Shown here one piece after another: positions 8,052 to 14,696 of a DNA stretch of 43,684 nucleotides; the stretch's first letter is position 1; every line of letters starts with the position of its first letter. Source of the stretch: a virus; the IMG/VR virus record IMGVR_UViG_3300046457_000119, positions 1 to 43,684 of that record; one strand, written 5' to 3'. Both the position numbers and the translations under genes were made by a program. The notes under the pieces are model-generated. The model saw only the letters and a program-made list of their open reading frames with translations, searched no databases and was not told the DNA's origin.

Positions 8052-8483
8052 TTGAAAAGAGCACTAGCAGTGATTTTAATTTCTTTGTCATCGACCGCAT
8101 TTGCAGAGACGGTCTTGGTTGATCCGGGCCCAAATCACATGTTTGTTGGCGATCAATTCGATGCACGGATTGCAACCGAAGTCCTTTATGAGGACAGACC
8201 ATGCAAGCTTCCGATCACTGAGGCGAAAGACATGCGTGAATACACAACAACCGGCATAGCGATTCCTATGAAGGGTTGCTGGGGTAGAACGTTGGGTGGT
8301 GGAGTTCTGCGCGTACTTGAAAACGGCACAACTATGCGAGCCACTGAAACCGCTTATGTCGTTGCCAAAGTTGATAAAACGGGAGCGGCCGTGATCATGA
8401 AGTCAATATATGATCGGAAGAATTACGAGCCATGCAAGCGTGCGTACCAGAAAGGCCAGTGGTGCTTAAAGGGCCAGGATTAA
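8052..8483 (+). CDS. Exported Cys-containing protein, plus-strand insertion in the baseplate operon
   Basis: Encodes 143 aa from TTG 8052, chosen because GGAG (8040-8043) lies eight bases upstream and because the signal peptide begins exactly there (KRALAVILISLSSTAFA, cleavage near residue 18). The mature protein has four cysteines (in PCKLP, GCWGR, PCKRA, WCLKG) that could form two disulfides. No family recognised. It is divergent from the spike gene and convergent with the hub gene, whose stop codon it overlaps by two to three bases (shared TTAA), so it has been fitted without spare DNA. Likely expressed in the lysogen; function unknown. Confidence 0.72.
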   Translation: MKRALAVILISLSSTAFAETVLVDPGPNHMFVGDQFDARIATEVLYEDRPCKLPITEAKDMREYTTTGIAIPMKGCWGRTLGGGVLRVLENGTTMRATETAYVVAKVDKTGAAVIMKSIYDRKNYEPCKRAYQKGQWCLKGQD

Positions 8484-9460
8484 CCGAATGGTCGAACCGG
8501 TCCAGGTGAGGCTATGGCACCCGGGATGCCTGTACCCGACCGAATCATCGATTGGTTCGTCATAGTCGCATCAATCGAAATACAGATTGAATCTGTGTAC
8601 CACGTGTTTCCTCTAGTATCACCAAAGTGATTCGCGATAAGCACTTTGTAAAAGCCATCAGAGTTCAGCTTCACCTGAACAAGAGCCAGCGATGTTGCTG
8701 CCTCGGTAAGTGGTGCTGGATTTAGCCTGAGCCGCTGGATGCTCGCGTTATCTATTTTTAGGCGCTTTCCAACTCGAATTCCTGGATTGAGTAACGTCCG
8801 AACGCTTATCCCGTTCTGTGTTTGCTCTGGTAGACCGACCATCCCGGTTGCAGAGGTGACGACTACGGATTCGCCAGGTAAATAAGCATTGTTGGGAATT
8901 AATGTCAGCTTGCCGTCTTGAATACTCCAACTAACATCTTGTGTCCTGCCAAAAATATCGAGAAAGTCGCGCGTCATTCCATAAAACACTTTCCCGCGAG
9001 GTAGTCGTCCTGTTGAAAGCTCAGGGGCCTCCCCCATCGAGATACCTCTCGAAGCCATTGACCTCAAAATCTGTTCAAGATGATCTTTTGGTGTGGAGCC
9101 AGCAGCCAGCGTCACATTCATCACAGCCCAGTTGTAAGCACTATCACCATCGGCAGCCGTGATGTCGAGGTAGGTGTCGGTCTGACTTTCTCGGCCTCGA
9201 CGTACCTGCTTGATCGTACCGTCAAAGATCACGCCATAGTTTCCGGCGTACCCCGCCTGCAAAACAACGCGAGTGAACTCCTGCTCAATTTTCTGAATCG
9301 TGTTTTCACTGAGGTTGTAGACACGAATATCCGCAGTGTTAGGAGTACTGATGTCACCCCGGACAACGGCGAACCGGATTCGCATCTCCGAAAGCTCAAT
9401 GGCGAACTCGGGGTTGCCTACCTTGAGGCTGATTTTTCGCATGTACTGAGGAACGCTCAT
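8480..9460 (-). CDS. Baseplate hub / late control-type tail protein
   Basis: Encodes 326 aa from ATG 9460 (AAAGGTG upstream; a GTG two codons earlier is an alternative). The N-terminus KISLKVGNPEFAIELSEMRIRFAVVRGD and the ADIRVYNLSENTIQKI segment are typical of phage baseplate hub proteins that form the first ring below the tube. FDGTIKQVRRGRESQTDTYLDITAADGDSAYN matches the same family. It precedes the Gp138-like spike, consistent with a hub-spike pair. A terminator separates it from the upstream antirepressor gene. Confidence 0.78.
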   Translation of the reverse strand: MSVPQYMRKISLKVGNPEFAIELSEMRIRFAVVRGDISTPNTADIRVYNLSENTIQKIEQEFTRVVLQAGYAGNYGVIFDGTIKQVRRGRESQTDTYLDITAADGDSAYNWAVMNVTLAAGSTPKDHLEQILRSMASRGISMGEAPELSTGRLPRGKVFYGMTRDFLDIFGRTQDVSWSIQDGKLTLIPNNAYLPGESVVVTSATGMVGLPEQTQNGISVRTLLNPGIRVGKRLKIDNASIQRLRLNPAPLTEAATSLALVQVKLNSDGFYKVLIANHFGDTRGNTWYTDSICISIDATMTNQSMIRSGTGIPGAIASPGPVRPFG

Positions 9461-9485
9461 GGGCACACCTTTGTTGTGTTCGCAG

Positions 9486-9508
9486 AAAAGCCCGCACTTG
9501 GCGGGCTA
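9486..9508 (-). terminator. Intrinsic terminator after the antirepressor gene
   Basis: On the minus strand AGCCCGC-CAAGT-GCGGGCT is followed by TTTTCTG. It lies 15 bases beyond the antirepressor stop and before the hub start, so it would end the arc-ant transcript while late transcription must read through it. Confidence 0.75.
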
Positions 9509-9522
9509 CGGTATTGATTGTC

Positions 9523-10368
9523 TCAGGCAACGATGCGTCGGCGCAGGTGCTGCATCGTCTTTATAGCGAAATCAAACAGTTCTGCCTGGGTTGCGCACAA
9601 GCCGTTTGGTGCGTTGAGCTGATCGAGAAACTCCGGTGCCGACATGACGCAAGCATCGATGGGGATTTCCTTGATTCGTGGCTTTCCATCAGACCCACGA
9701 CTGACCAGCCAGCGCTGGACGAGAGAGTGACCTTGTGGGATATCCACGGTGCTAATCGACTTTTCGTCCCGCCCGATGAGCTCACCCTCAAGGACGTAGG
9801 CCGCAATGAAGTTGCGAACACTATCGAGCTGGTCCGCCGGGATATCTTCGGCGGATCGCACGCCAAACGCCGCGTGGGTTTGCGCCCAGATCTTCGAAGT
9901 GGCGCGACGACGAACCGCCATAGGAAGCCCGGAAACCTTGCCCTTAACTATCGAGCCAAGCATGTGAAAGCCGTCAGTGCCGATGGTCTGGCCGATCAGT
10001 GTGCCCATGCGCCCAAGGCTGTCGCTGTAGCGACCGTGTTTGCGTATGGCCGGCAGAACTTCATCGCACACCCAAGCTTCGAAGCGCTGGGCCTCCTCCT
10101 TCCTGCTTTTGATGATCAGACGGTAGAGGTTGCCTTCATCTATAAAGGTTAGGCTGCGCTGCTGCCCGACAGACCTGATGTCGCGTTTCGCGATACCAGC
10201 TTCTCGGCAATGCTTGGTGATAGCGTCCGGAGCATTGCGATACCCTAGAATTGAGCAGACATCAGTAGCGCAAAACCAAGGCGCTCCATCTATCTCCTGA
10301 ACGCGAACACCTTTCGCCTCGAAGGCGAACGGGATGACATTCGATGATGCTGTGTTATCTTTACTCAT
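9523..10368 (-). CDS. Phage antirepressor, BRO-N domain
   Basis: Encodes 281 aa. The first 110 residues are a BRO-N domain: GVRVQEIDGAPWFCATDVCSILGY, then DAITKHCREAG, LTFIDEGNLYRLIIKSRKEEAQRFEAWVCDEVLPAIRKHG. The C-terminal half is a different, basic domain (SGLPMAVRRRATSKIWAQTH). Proteins of this build (P22 Ant and relatives) bind and inactivate phage repressors and so promote induction or superinfection growth. It is the distal gene of a two-gene operon behind a small Arc-like repressor, in the same order as P22 arc-ant. A GAGG precedes the ATG. Confidence 0.85.
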   Translation of the reverse strand: MSKDNTASSNVIPFAFEAKGVRVQEIDGAPWFCATDVCSILGYRNAPDAITKHCREAGIAKRDIRSVGQQRSLTFIDEGNLYRLIIKSRKEEAQRFEAWVCDEVLPAIRKHGRYSDSLGRMGTLIGQTIGTDGFHMLGSIVKGKVSGLPMAVRRRATSKIWAQTHAAFGVRSAEDIPADQLDSVRNFIAAYVLEGELIGRDEKSISTVDIPQGHSLVQRWLVSRGSDGKPRIKEIPIDACVMSAPEFLDQLNAPNGLCATQAELFDFAIKTMQHLRRRIVA

Positions 10369-10397
10369 GTGGATGTCCTCAAGAAATGTTCACACCC

Positions 10398-10431
10398 GAA
10401 GCCCTGGCGAATCTCACCTCGCCGGGGCTTC
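10398..10431. promoter_or_regulatory. Strong hairpin in the arc-ant intercistronic region
   Basis: GAAGCCCTGGCGA (10398-10410) pairs with TCGCCGGGGCTTC (10419-10431) apart from one wobble. It sits in the 69-nt gap between the Arc-like and antirepressor genes. On the minus strand no U-tract follows; on the plus strand TTCATTTC follows, so it could end an antisense RNA. See the finding on a sar-like RNA. Confidence 0.55.
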
Positions 10432-10437
10432 TTCATT

Positions 10438-10605
10438 TCAGGCACTTGCCTGCACTCGCTGTTGTTCACGCTCCATCTCCTCTTTCAAAATCTTGCAAAT
10501 CACCCAGTTCTGGCTGCGCTCCTCGCTTTCGGCCTTTTTTGCAACGAACTCCCGCATTTCCGGCGCCATACGCAACCCAAATGGGTTGATGTCTCTAGTC
10601 TTCAT
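10438..10605 (-). CDS. Arc-like ribbon-helix-helix repressor
   Basis: Encodes 55 aa (P22 Arc has 53). ATG 10605 is preceded by AAGGAGT. The sequence NPFGLRMAPEMREFVAKKAESEERSQNWVICKILKEEMERE has the ribbon-helix-helix pattern: a short basic-hydrophobic strand, then two helices with the RSxNxxI turn characteristic of the Arc/Mnt group. It would repress its own promoter and the antirepressor gene downstream. The strong promoter and palindromic operator lie immediately upstream (10618-10661). Confidence 0.85.
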   Translation of the reverse strand: MKTRDINPFGLRMAPEMREFVAKKAESEERSQNWVICKILKEEMEREQQRVQASA

Positions 10606-10617
10606 GATGTTACTCCT

Positions 10618-10670
10618 TAGTGACTCCGTGTCACTATACGAGCGACACGATGTAGTGTCAACATAGTGAC
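10618..10670. promoter_or_regulatory. Operator region between the Arc-like and Mnt-like genes
   Basis: Contains TAGTGACTCCGTGTCACTA (10618-10636), a perfect 7-bp inverted repeat around 5 bp; a second imperfect repeat GACAC-6-GTGTC (10644-10659); and another TAGTGAC half-site (10664-10670) touching the Mnt-like start codon. The first palindrome covers the -10 and start point of the arc-ant promoter, the last half-site covers the translation start of the divergent gene. This is where the two ribbon-helix-helix proteins should bind. Confidence 0.7.
10633..10661 (-). promoter_or_regulatory. Strong sigma-70 promoter for the arc-ant operon
   Basis: Minus strand -35 TTGACA (10661-10656), 17-bp spacer, -10 TATAGT (10638-10633). 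Spacing and both hexamers are near consensus. It drives the Arc-like and antirepressor genes and is overlapped by the 10618-10636 palindrome, so tight repression is expected. Confidence 0.85.
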
Positions 10671-10931
10671 ATGAATGACGAAATATACCGCTCACAGTTC
10701 CGCCTACCGCACTCACTTTATGAGCTGCTGAAATCTTCTGCGGATGAAAATCGACGATCCGTCAACGCGGAGTTGGTAGCCCGCCTGGAGGAAAGCTTTC
10801 AAGCGCGAGCAAGCAATCCCGCAACCGTGGGAGAGCTGATGGATAATCTGATGCAGTTGTGCGAGGCGTCGGGAAGATCTATCCAGATCACCTTTGGGGA
10901 TTCCGAAGAAGACGATAGCGACGAGCCCTAA
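10671..10931 (+). CDS. Mnt-like ribbon-helix-helix repressor, divergent from arc
   Basis: Encodes 86 aa (P22 Mnt is about 82). Residues 6-46 (YRSQFRLPHSLYELLKSSADENRRSVNAELVARLEESF) are a clear Arc/Mnt fold with the RSxNxE motif; the remainder is an acidic C-terminal tail that in Mnt mediates tetramer formation. There is no ribosome-binding site directly before ATG 10671, so initiation may be weak or leaderless. It is divergent from the Arc-like gene, as mnt is in P22, and would keep the antirepressor silent in the lysogen. Its stop abuts the convergent baseplate gene with no gap. Confidence 0.82.
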   Translation: MNDEIYRSQFRLPHSLYELLKSSADENRRSVNAELVARLEESFQARASNPATVGELMDNLMQLCEASGRSIQITFGDSEEDDSDEP

Positions 10932-11243
10932 TCACTCCGTGTACCAATAAAGATGCGAGCCGACGCCGAGATTATCGAAGGTCGGCACCGCATCAGGATC
11001 TGCTGTGGTCTGCACCCAAAGCACGCCGGTGAAACCGAGGTAGGCATACTGCTCCAGCAGGTTTGCACCGGTCACCAGCGGAATTCCCTGAATTATCGGG
11101 TTCCCGCTGGTATCAGCTATGTCGAGTATCCAGCCCGCACCTTCAGCATTCCGCCATTGCACGGTGAGCCGGTAGTCGGTTCCGGATAGTGAAATGGTGA
11201 AGGTCTGCGGTTCTGGACTCAGCGGAATTTCAAAGTTGGCCAT
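10932..11243 (-). CDS. Baseplate plug-type protein, DUF6983-like
   Basis: Encodes 103 aa, beta-rich, without signal or membrane segments. The plan EIPLSPEPQTFTISLSGTDYRLTVQWRN ... GWILDIADTSGNPIIQGIPLVTGANLL is that of a small phage family found next to Dit-like and hub genes and called baseplate plug. Here it lies between the Dit-like gene and (past the regulatory insertion) the hub gene, which fits. Exact structural role is inferred. Confidence 0.72.
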   Translation of the reverse strand: MANFEIPLSPEPQTFTISLSGTDYRLTVQWRNAEGAGWILDIADTSGNPIIQGIPLVTGANLLEQYAYLGFTGVLWVQTTADPDAVPTFDNLGVGSHLYWYTE

Positions 11244-11246
11244 GGG

Positions 11247-11837
11247 TTATCCGTCTGGTGGTTGCCATCCGCCCGGAGCCGGTACTCCGACCACTACCTG
11301 CTTTACGCCTGCATCAGTCGTTTCAGCGGTTGATTCTGGCTCGGCTTGATCGTCACGCGGCGGCAGCGTTGTCGCTTGGGTCTGTACGATGAGGATCTGC
11401 TTGAAAACAGCAGTCACCATCAACGTGTATTCGCTTTTCTCGTCAGTGGTGACGCCAAGGCTGCGCATCAGCATGTTGGTGTAAAGGCGTTTCCCGGTGG
11501 CGACATCGAAGGGAATTCGAGACTCTTGCAATGCAAGGAGTTGGTTGTAGACCCCTGAAACGTAGTCAGAGCCAAATGCATCACCACCCTGCAGGGCTGT
11601 GATCAGTCCCTTCACGCCGGCGATAACGCCGGCAAGGCTGGCATTGCTCCAGCCACACCGAACGATCAGTTCTGCGGGCTTCTTGAAAGCGTGGTCGGTG
11701 ATGTTCGCGCCGAGCTCTACAGGATGCTCTGTGATTTGCAGTTCATCATTGCCCACCTCTTCAATGGTGACGTGGGCAACGATACTGTCAATCGAACGCT
11801 TCGGGTCGATGGTGATGAATCCCGCAAAGTTTGGCAT
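11247..11837 (-). CDS. Dit-like baseplate protein
   Basis: Encodes 196 aa. The N-terminal domain (ITEHPVELGANITDHAFKKPAELIVRCGWSN) is a hallmark of Dit-like baseplate proteins that cap the end of the tail tube, seen in many phages with this tail gene order. A central stretch LLALQESRIPFDVATGKRLYTNMLMRSLGVTTD completes the conserved core; the C-terminal 45 residues are low-complexity. It directly follows the tape measure gene in the operon, the usual place for a distal tail protein. Confidence 0.78.
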   Translation of the reverse strand: MPNFAGFITIDPKRSIDSIVAHVTIEEVGNDELQITEHPVELGANITDHAFKKPAELIVRCGWSNASLAGVIAGVKGLITALQGGDAFGSDYVSGVYNQLLALQESRIPFDVATGKRLYTNMLMRSLGVTTDEKSEYTLMVTAVFKQILIVQTQATTLPPRDDQAEPESTAETTDAGVKQVVVGVPAPGGWQPPDG

Positions 11838-11838
11838 A

Positions 11839-13572
11839 TCAGTTCACCACCGAGTTCATGTTGCGAGTGATGTCTTGGTTAACCCGGCCCTGTGCACCGC
11901 TTACGGCTGTTGCAGTTGCGTTCGGGTCGGTCGCTCCGTGGACGGTGATATTTGTGGTCTGATTTAACTGGGCCGCCATTTGCCCGCGCGTCGCTGCCTC
12001 CCGCTCGGTTTCCTTCGGGCGCTCGTAATAGCGCGACACTACAGCGCCGGCATCAGCCGCATTCGTAGTGGCCCTAAGCAGATTTCCAGCCTTTTTTTCC
12101 GCTCCTTTGGTCAATTCGTGCTGAACGAACTCAAGTTGCTTGACCAGGTCGGCACGGTCATCCATCAGGTTGAAACCTGCCCACTCCTCGAACTTATCCT
12201 GGCGGTCGCGATGCCACTGAGCAACACCGCGCGCACGCCCCCAATCACCGCGAGCTTTCGGATCGAAATTGCTTTCAGCGGCCAGGTTCGCCGTGATCCC
12301 TGAGGCCTGCTCTTTGGTCCATCCAACGCTTTCGAAGAAATCCGAAACGAAGTTTGATTTGTCTTTGTCGACGTCCTGATTCTTTCGCCACGCTTCGGCC
12401 ATTGCGCGCTCCCGCGCAGCCTGATCAGGTGTCTGCCCCTCAATGGTTGGCGTTCCATCCTCGGCAGTTCCTTTGCGCGGAGGCAAACCTTGTTTTTCCC
12501 GAATCTTGTCGATGATCTCGTCTTCGCCATCGTTCAGCGTCGACGAATAAAGCATGGCGGTCGCGCCGGCCAATGGGGTGAGAATTGCAGCGGCACCGGA
12601 CAGACCAGAAATTGACCCGCCAAGCGAAAGAAATGCACCTGCGAGACGAGTAATCCCACTGATTAACGACAGCGCACCCAAGGCATTCAGCAGGCCGAGC
12701 AGTACAATAATGCGTGTACTCCAGCCGTCGGTTGCCTCGTCCAGTTTGACGAAGAAGTCCCATATTTTCTGTAGGTATGGTCCGGATTTCTCAACGAAGT
12801 CGATGATCTTGACCGCGATATCTGCGATCCGGTTGGCGATCATTGGCCCATTCTGCTGGAACCACTCAGCGAAACGTTGCAGATCTGGCCCAAGCTTACC
12901 CATCAGGGCGGCCTGTACCTTGATCGAGAACGTTTCGAACTGAAGGCCGACGCTCCGCAGCACCTCCATGAACGAATGGGCGTCCTTGGTGGCCTGGTCA
13001 AGTCCGCTATCCCTGAGCTTTTTCCGGTTCTGTTCCAGCTTCGCGCCGAACTTGTCATCCTGAATGGCGCGCAACGTGCGCTCATCAATCCCCAGCACAC
13101 CAGCGTACTGGTTGGCCTGATACCACGGCATCGCCTTCAGCTTCTGGCCGATGTTGACCAGCATGTCGGCTGTGTCACGCAAGTTGCCGTTTGCATCACG
13201 AGTCTGGACGCCGATCCCTTTCAGGAAATCTTCGCCGCCCGGATTATCACGCAGGAACTTGGCGATCCCCTCGATCGATCCACGCGCTTCATCGGCCGAT
13301 GCACCAAGGTCGCGAGCAGCATATTCAGCAGACTTTAGGCTTTCTGCAGATGATCCAACGCGCTGGGATGCGAAATACAACCCTTCGAGGTTCGAAGCGA
13401 AGGCCGAGACACCGGCAGCCACTGTCAGCGATGCGCCGGCGATTACAGTCACCAGTCGTACCACGCTCTTCGTGGCTGTATCGATACCGGTAGTGAATTC
13501 CTTCACGCCCTTCTGGTCGACCTTGAAGCCCAAGCCGACCAAGAACTCCTTGATGACGTCTTGATCAGCCAT
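11839..13572 (-). CDS. Tape measure protein with C-terminal tail lysozyme domain
   Basis: Encodes 577 aa. Residues 1-400 are helical with hydrophobic stretches (40-58, 285-345), as in tape measures. Residues about 407-520 (SNFVSDFFESVGWTKEQASGITANLAAESNFDP...GVAQWH) are a phage tail lysozyme-type domain; E433 in NLAAESNF is the likely catalytic acid. The domain would open peptidoglycan when the tape is ejected. At roughly 0.15 nm per residue the tail would be under 90 nm. The upstream frameshifted chaperone ends one base before the start ATG. Confidence 0.88.
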   Translation of the reverse strand: MADQDVIKEFLVGLGFKVDQKGVKEFTTGIDTATKSVVRLVTVIAGASLTVAAGVSAFASNLEGLYFASQRVGSSAESLKSAEYAARDLGASADEARGSIEGIAKFLRDNPGGEDFLKGIGVQTRDANGNLRDTADMLVNIGQKLKAMPWYQANQYAGVLGIDERTLRAIQDDKFGAKLEQNRKKLRDSGLDQATKDAHSFMEVLRSVGLQFETFSIKVQAALMGKLGPDLQRFAEWFQQNGPMIANRIADIAVKIIDFVEKSGPYLQKIWDFFVKLDEATDGWSTRIIVLLGLLNALGALSLISGITRLAGAFLSLGGSISGLSGAAAILTPLAGATAMLYSSTLNDGEDEIIDKIREKQGLPPRKGTAEDGTPTIEGQTPDQAARERAMAEAWRKNQDVDKDKSNFVSDFFESVGWTKEQASGITANLAAESNFDPKARGDWGRARGVAQWHRDRQDKFEEWAGFNLMDDRADLVKQLEFVQHELTKGAEKKAGNLLRATTNAADAGAVVSRYYERPKETEREAATRGQMAAQLNQTTNITVHGATDPNATATAVSGAQGRVNQDITRNMNSVVN

Positions 13573-14240
13573 TTAATTCTCCAGAGATCTTCGTACCCGC
13601 TCCTTGTTTTCGGCGCGGATCAGCAGCGAGTCGTTCATTTTTGCGATGTCGGAAAGGTCGAGTGTCCCGTCTTTCAAGGACTCATACCGACACATTCCTT
13701 CATGCACGGGGATCAGCAGCCAGTCTTCACCGCCGGGTAGCTTCTCCAGTTCGACCGTCAGGCCTTGGGAGTGCCCTGGTCGGTAAGCATCCCGCGTAAA
13801 AAAGGGCCCAGCGACTCAGTGATCACCCGCACGCACAGTTTGAGCATTACACCCAGATCAAGGTCATCGAACATGCAGACGTTCTTGCTGGCATTCCACA
13901 CCGGGAACCAGGCAGTGCCCTGCTTGCGCTGGACTACGCCCAAGCAGGTGGAAAGGATGAACTCGGCGGTCTCGTCAGGCATGTTGGCGATGCCGTCGGC
14001 AAAGGGCTGCATCAATGATGCTAGGCCCTCGAGGTCGCCGCTCAGAGGTGTGTCCGTTGCTTCGGTGCTGTCGCCTGCTGCCGCTGCAACAGCCAGCGCC
14101 TTCGCGGAGCCTTTTAGTTTCAGGAACACCGGTATCAGCGTAGGAATAACCGGCGCTACCTTGCGTGAAAGGTGGAACTGCTGGAAGGCGTTCAGCTTGC
14201 CGATGCGGTAGGTATCAGCGCCTAGGTCGAATTCGCTCAT
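13573..14240 (-). CDS. Tail assembly chaperone, long form made by -1 frameshift
   Basis: The frame from 13813 down to the TAA at 13575-13573 has no start of its own but encodes a conserved-looking domain: TVELEKLPGGEDWLLIPVHEG, then CRYESLKDGTLDLSDIAKMND, resembling DUF6889 proteins. A U-UUU-UUA slippery heptamer at 13803-13797 joins it in the -1 direction to the 160-aa chaperone, giving a fusion of about 222 aa (148 shared residues plus 74). This is the G/GT strategy of lambda and many other tailed phages, in which the long form binds the tape measure. The stop abuts the tape measure start. The fusion is inferred; the open frame and heptamer are seen. Confidence 0.8.
13758..14240 (-). CDS. 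Tail assembly chaperone, short form
   Basis: Encodes 160 aa from ATG 14240, which overlaps the stop of the tube gene. Sequence features are YRIGKLNAFQQFHLSRKVAPVIPTL near the start and a helical Ala-rich body, the pattern of tail assembly chaperones that follow tube genes. It should coat the tape measure during tail assembly and be absent from the finished particle. About 93% of the frame is shared with the frameshifted long form; ribosomes that do not slip end at the TGA at 13758. Confidence 0.8.
   Translation of the reverse strand: MSEFDLGADTYRIGKLNAFQQFHLSRKVAPVIPTLIPVFLKLKGSAKALAVAAAAGDSTEATDTPLSGDLEGLASLMQPFADGIANMPDETAEFILSTCLGVVQRKQGTAWFPVWNASKNVCMFDDLDLGVMLKLCVRVITESLGPFLRGMLTDQGTPKA
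13797..13803 (-). promoter_or_regulatory. Slippery heptamer for programmed -1 frameshifting
   Basis: Minus strand reads GGC-CCT-TTT-TTA-CGC in the zero frame, so T-TTT-TTA is in the correct X-XXY-YYZ register. Slipping back one base continues with ACG into the extension frame, which is closed upstream by a stop at 13818-13816, so the slip must occur in the 13.76-13.815 kb overlap. Confidence 0.8.
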
Positions 14241-14680
14241 CAATAGGTCCCCAGGATCGCGTCGATTTTGATCGAGTCAAAAACCCACTCGACGATATCA
14301 CCGTCTTTTTTGTAGTTCAGGTCCGGACGTTTCTTGAATGCACAGCTTCGGCATCCAATGGCGTCGCCACTGGCGCTGTTGGTGATGGTGATGACGTTCT
14401 GCCCCCACAAGGAGGAGCTGATTCCTTGTGCGTCGTACAGCGCCATCAGCTTGGCATTCTGGGGAGACGTCTTGAGCAATCGCACCGTAACTGTGCCGGA
14501 CTTTCCAGCATGCAGCGAATGCATGCCTTCGCCATCAGCACCAATCAGCATGGTGTTCTTGTCGTCGACCATCGCGGTGGTGATTCCTTCTTCTGCGTTG
14601 GCGGAACCAGCACCGAGGTCGATCACCGCACCAGCGCCGACCAGAGTAGCGTTTACATCGAGAAAGCTATAAGTAGCCAT
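14240..14680 (-). CDS. Tail tube protein, DUF3277-like
   Basis: Encodes 146 aa. Patterns TYSFLDVNATLVGAGAVIDLGAGSANAEEGITT, DKNTMLIGADGEGMHSLHAGKSGTVTVRLLKTSPQN and the closing FDSIKIDAILGTY match DUF3277-type phage proteins, which have the beta-barrel character of tail tubes. It follows the sheath gene and precedes the chaperone, the standard tube position in contractile tails. Confidence 0.85.
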   Translation of the reverse strand: MATYSFLDVNATLVGAGAVIDLGAGSANAEEGITTAMVDDKNTMLIGADGEGMHSLHAGKSGTVTVRLLKTSPQNAKLMALYDAQGISSSLWGQNVITITNSASGDAIGCRSCAFKKRPDLNYKKDGDIVEWVFDSIKIDAILGTY

Positions 14681-14696
14681 GGGTGATCAGCTCCGA

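Noticed and set aside
8748-9162. Short plus- and minus-strand frames within the hub gene.
   Set aside because: No start signals or conserved features; they are reverse or shifted readings of the hub gene.
10438-10931. A toxin-antitoxin pair made of the two ribbon-helix-helix genes.
   Set aside because: Both products are DNA-binding ribbon-helix-helix proteins; neither looks like a toxin, and the antirepressor plus promoter layout fits Arc/Mnt/Ant better.
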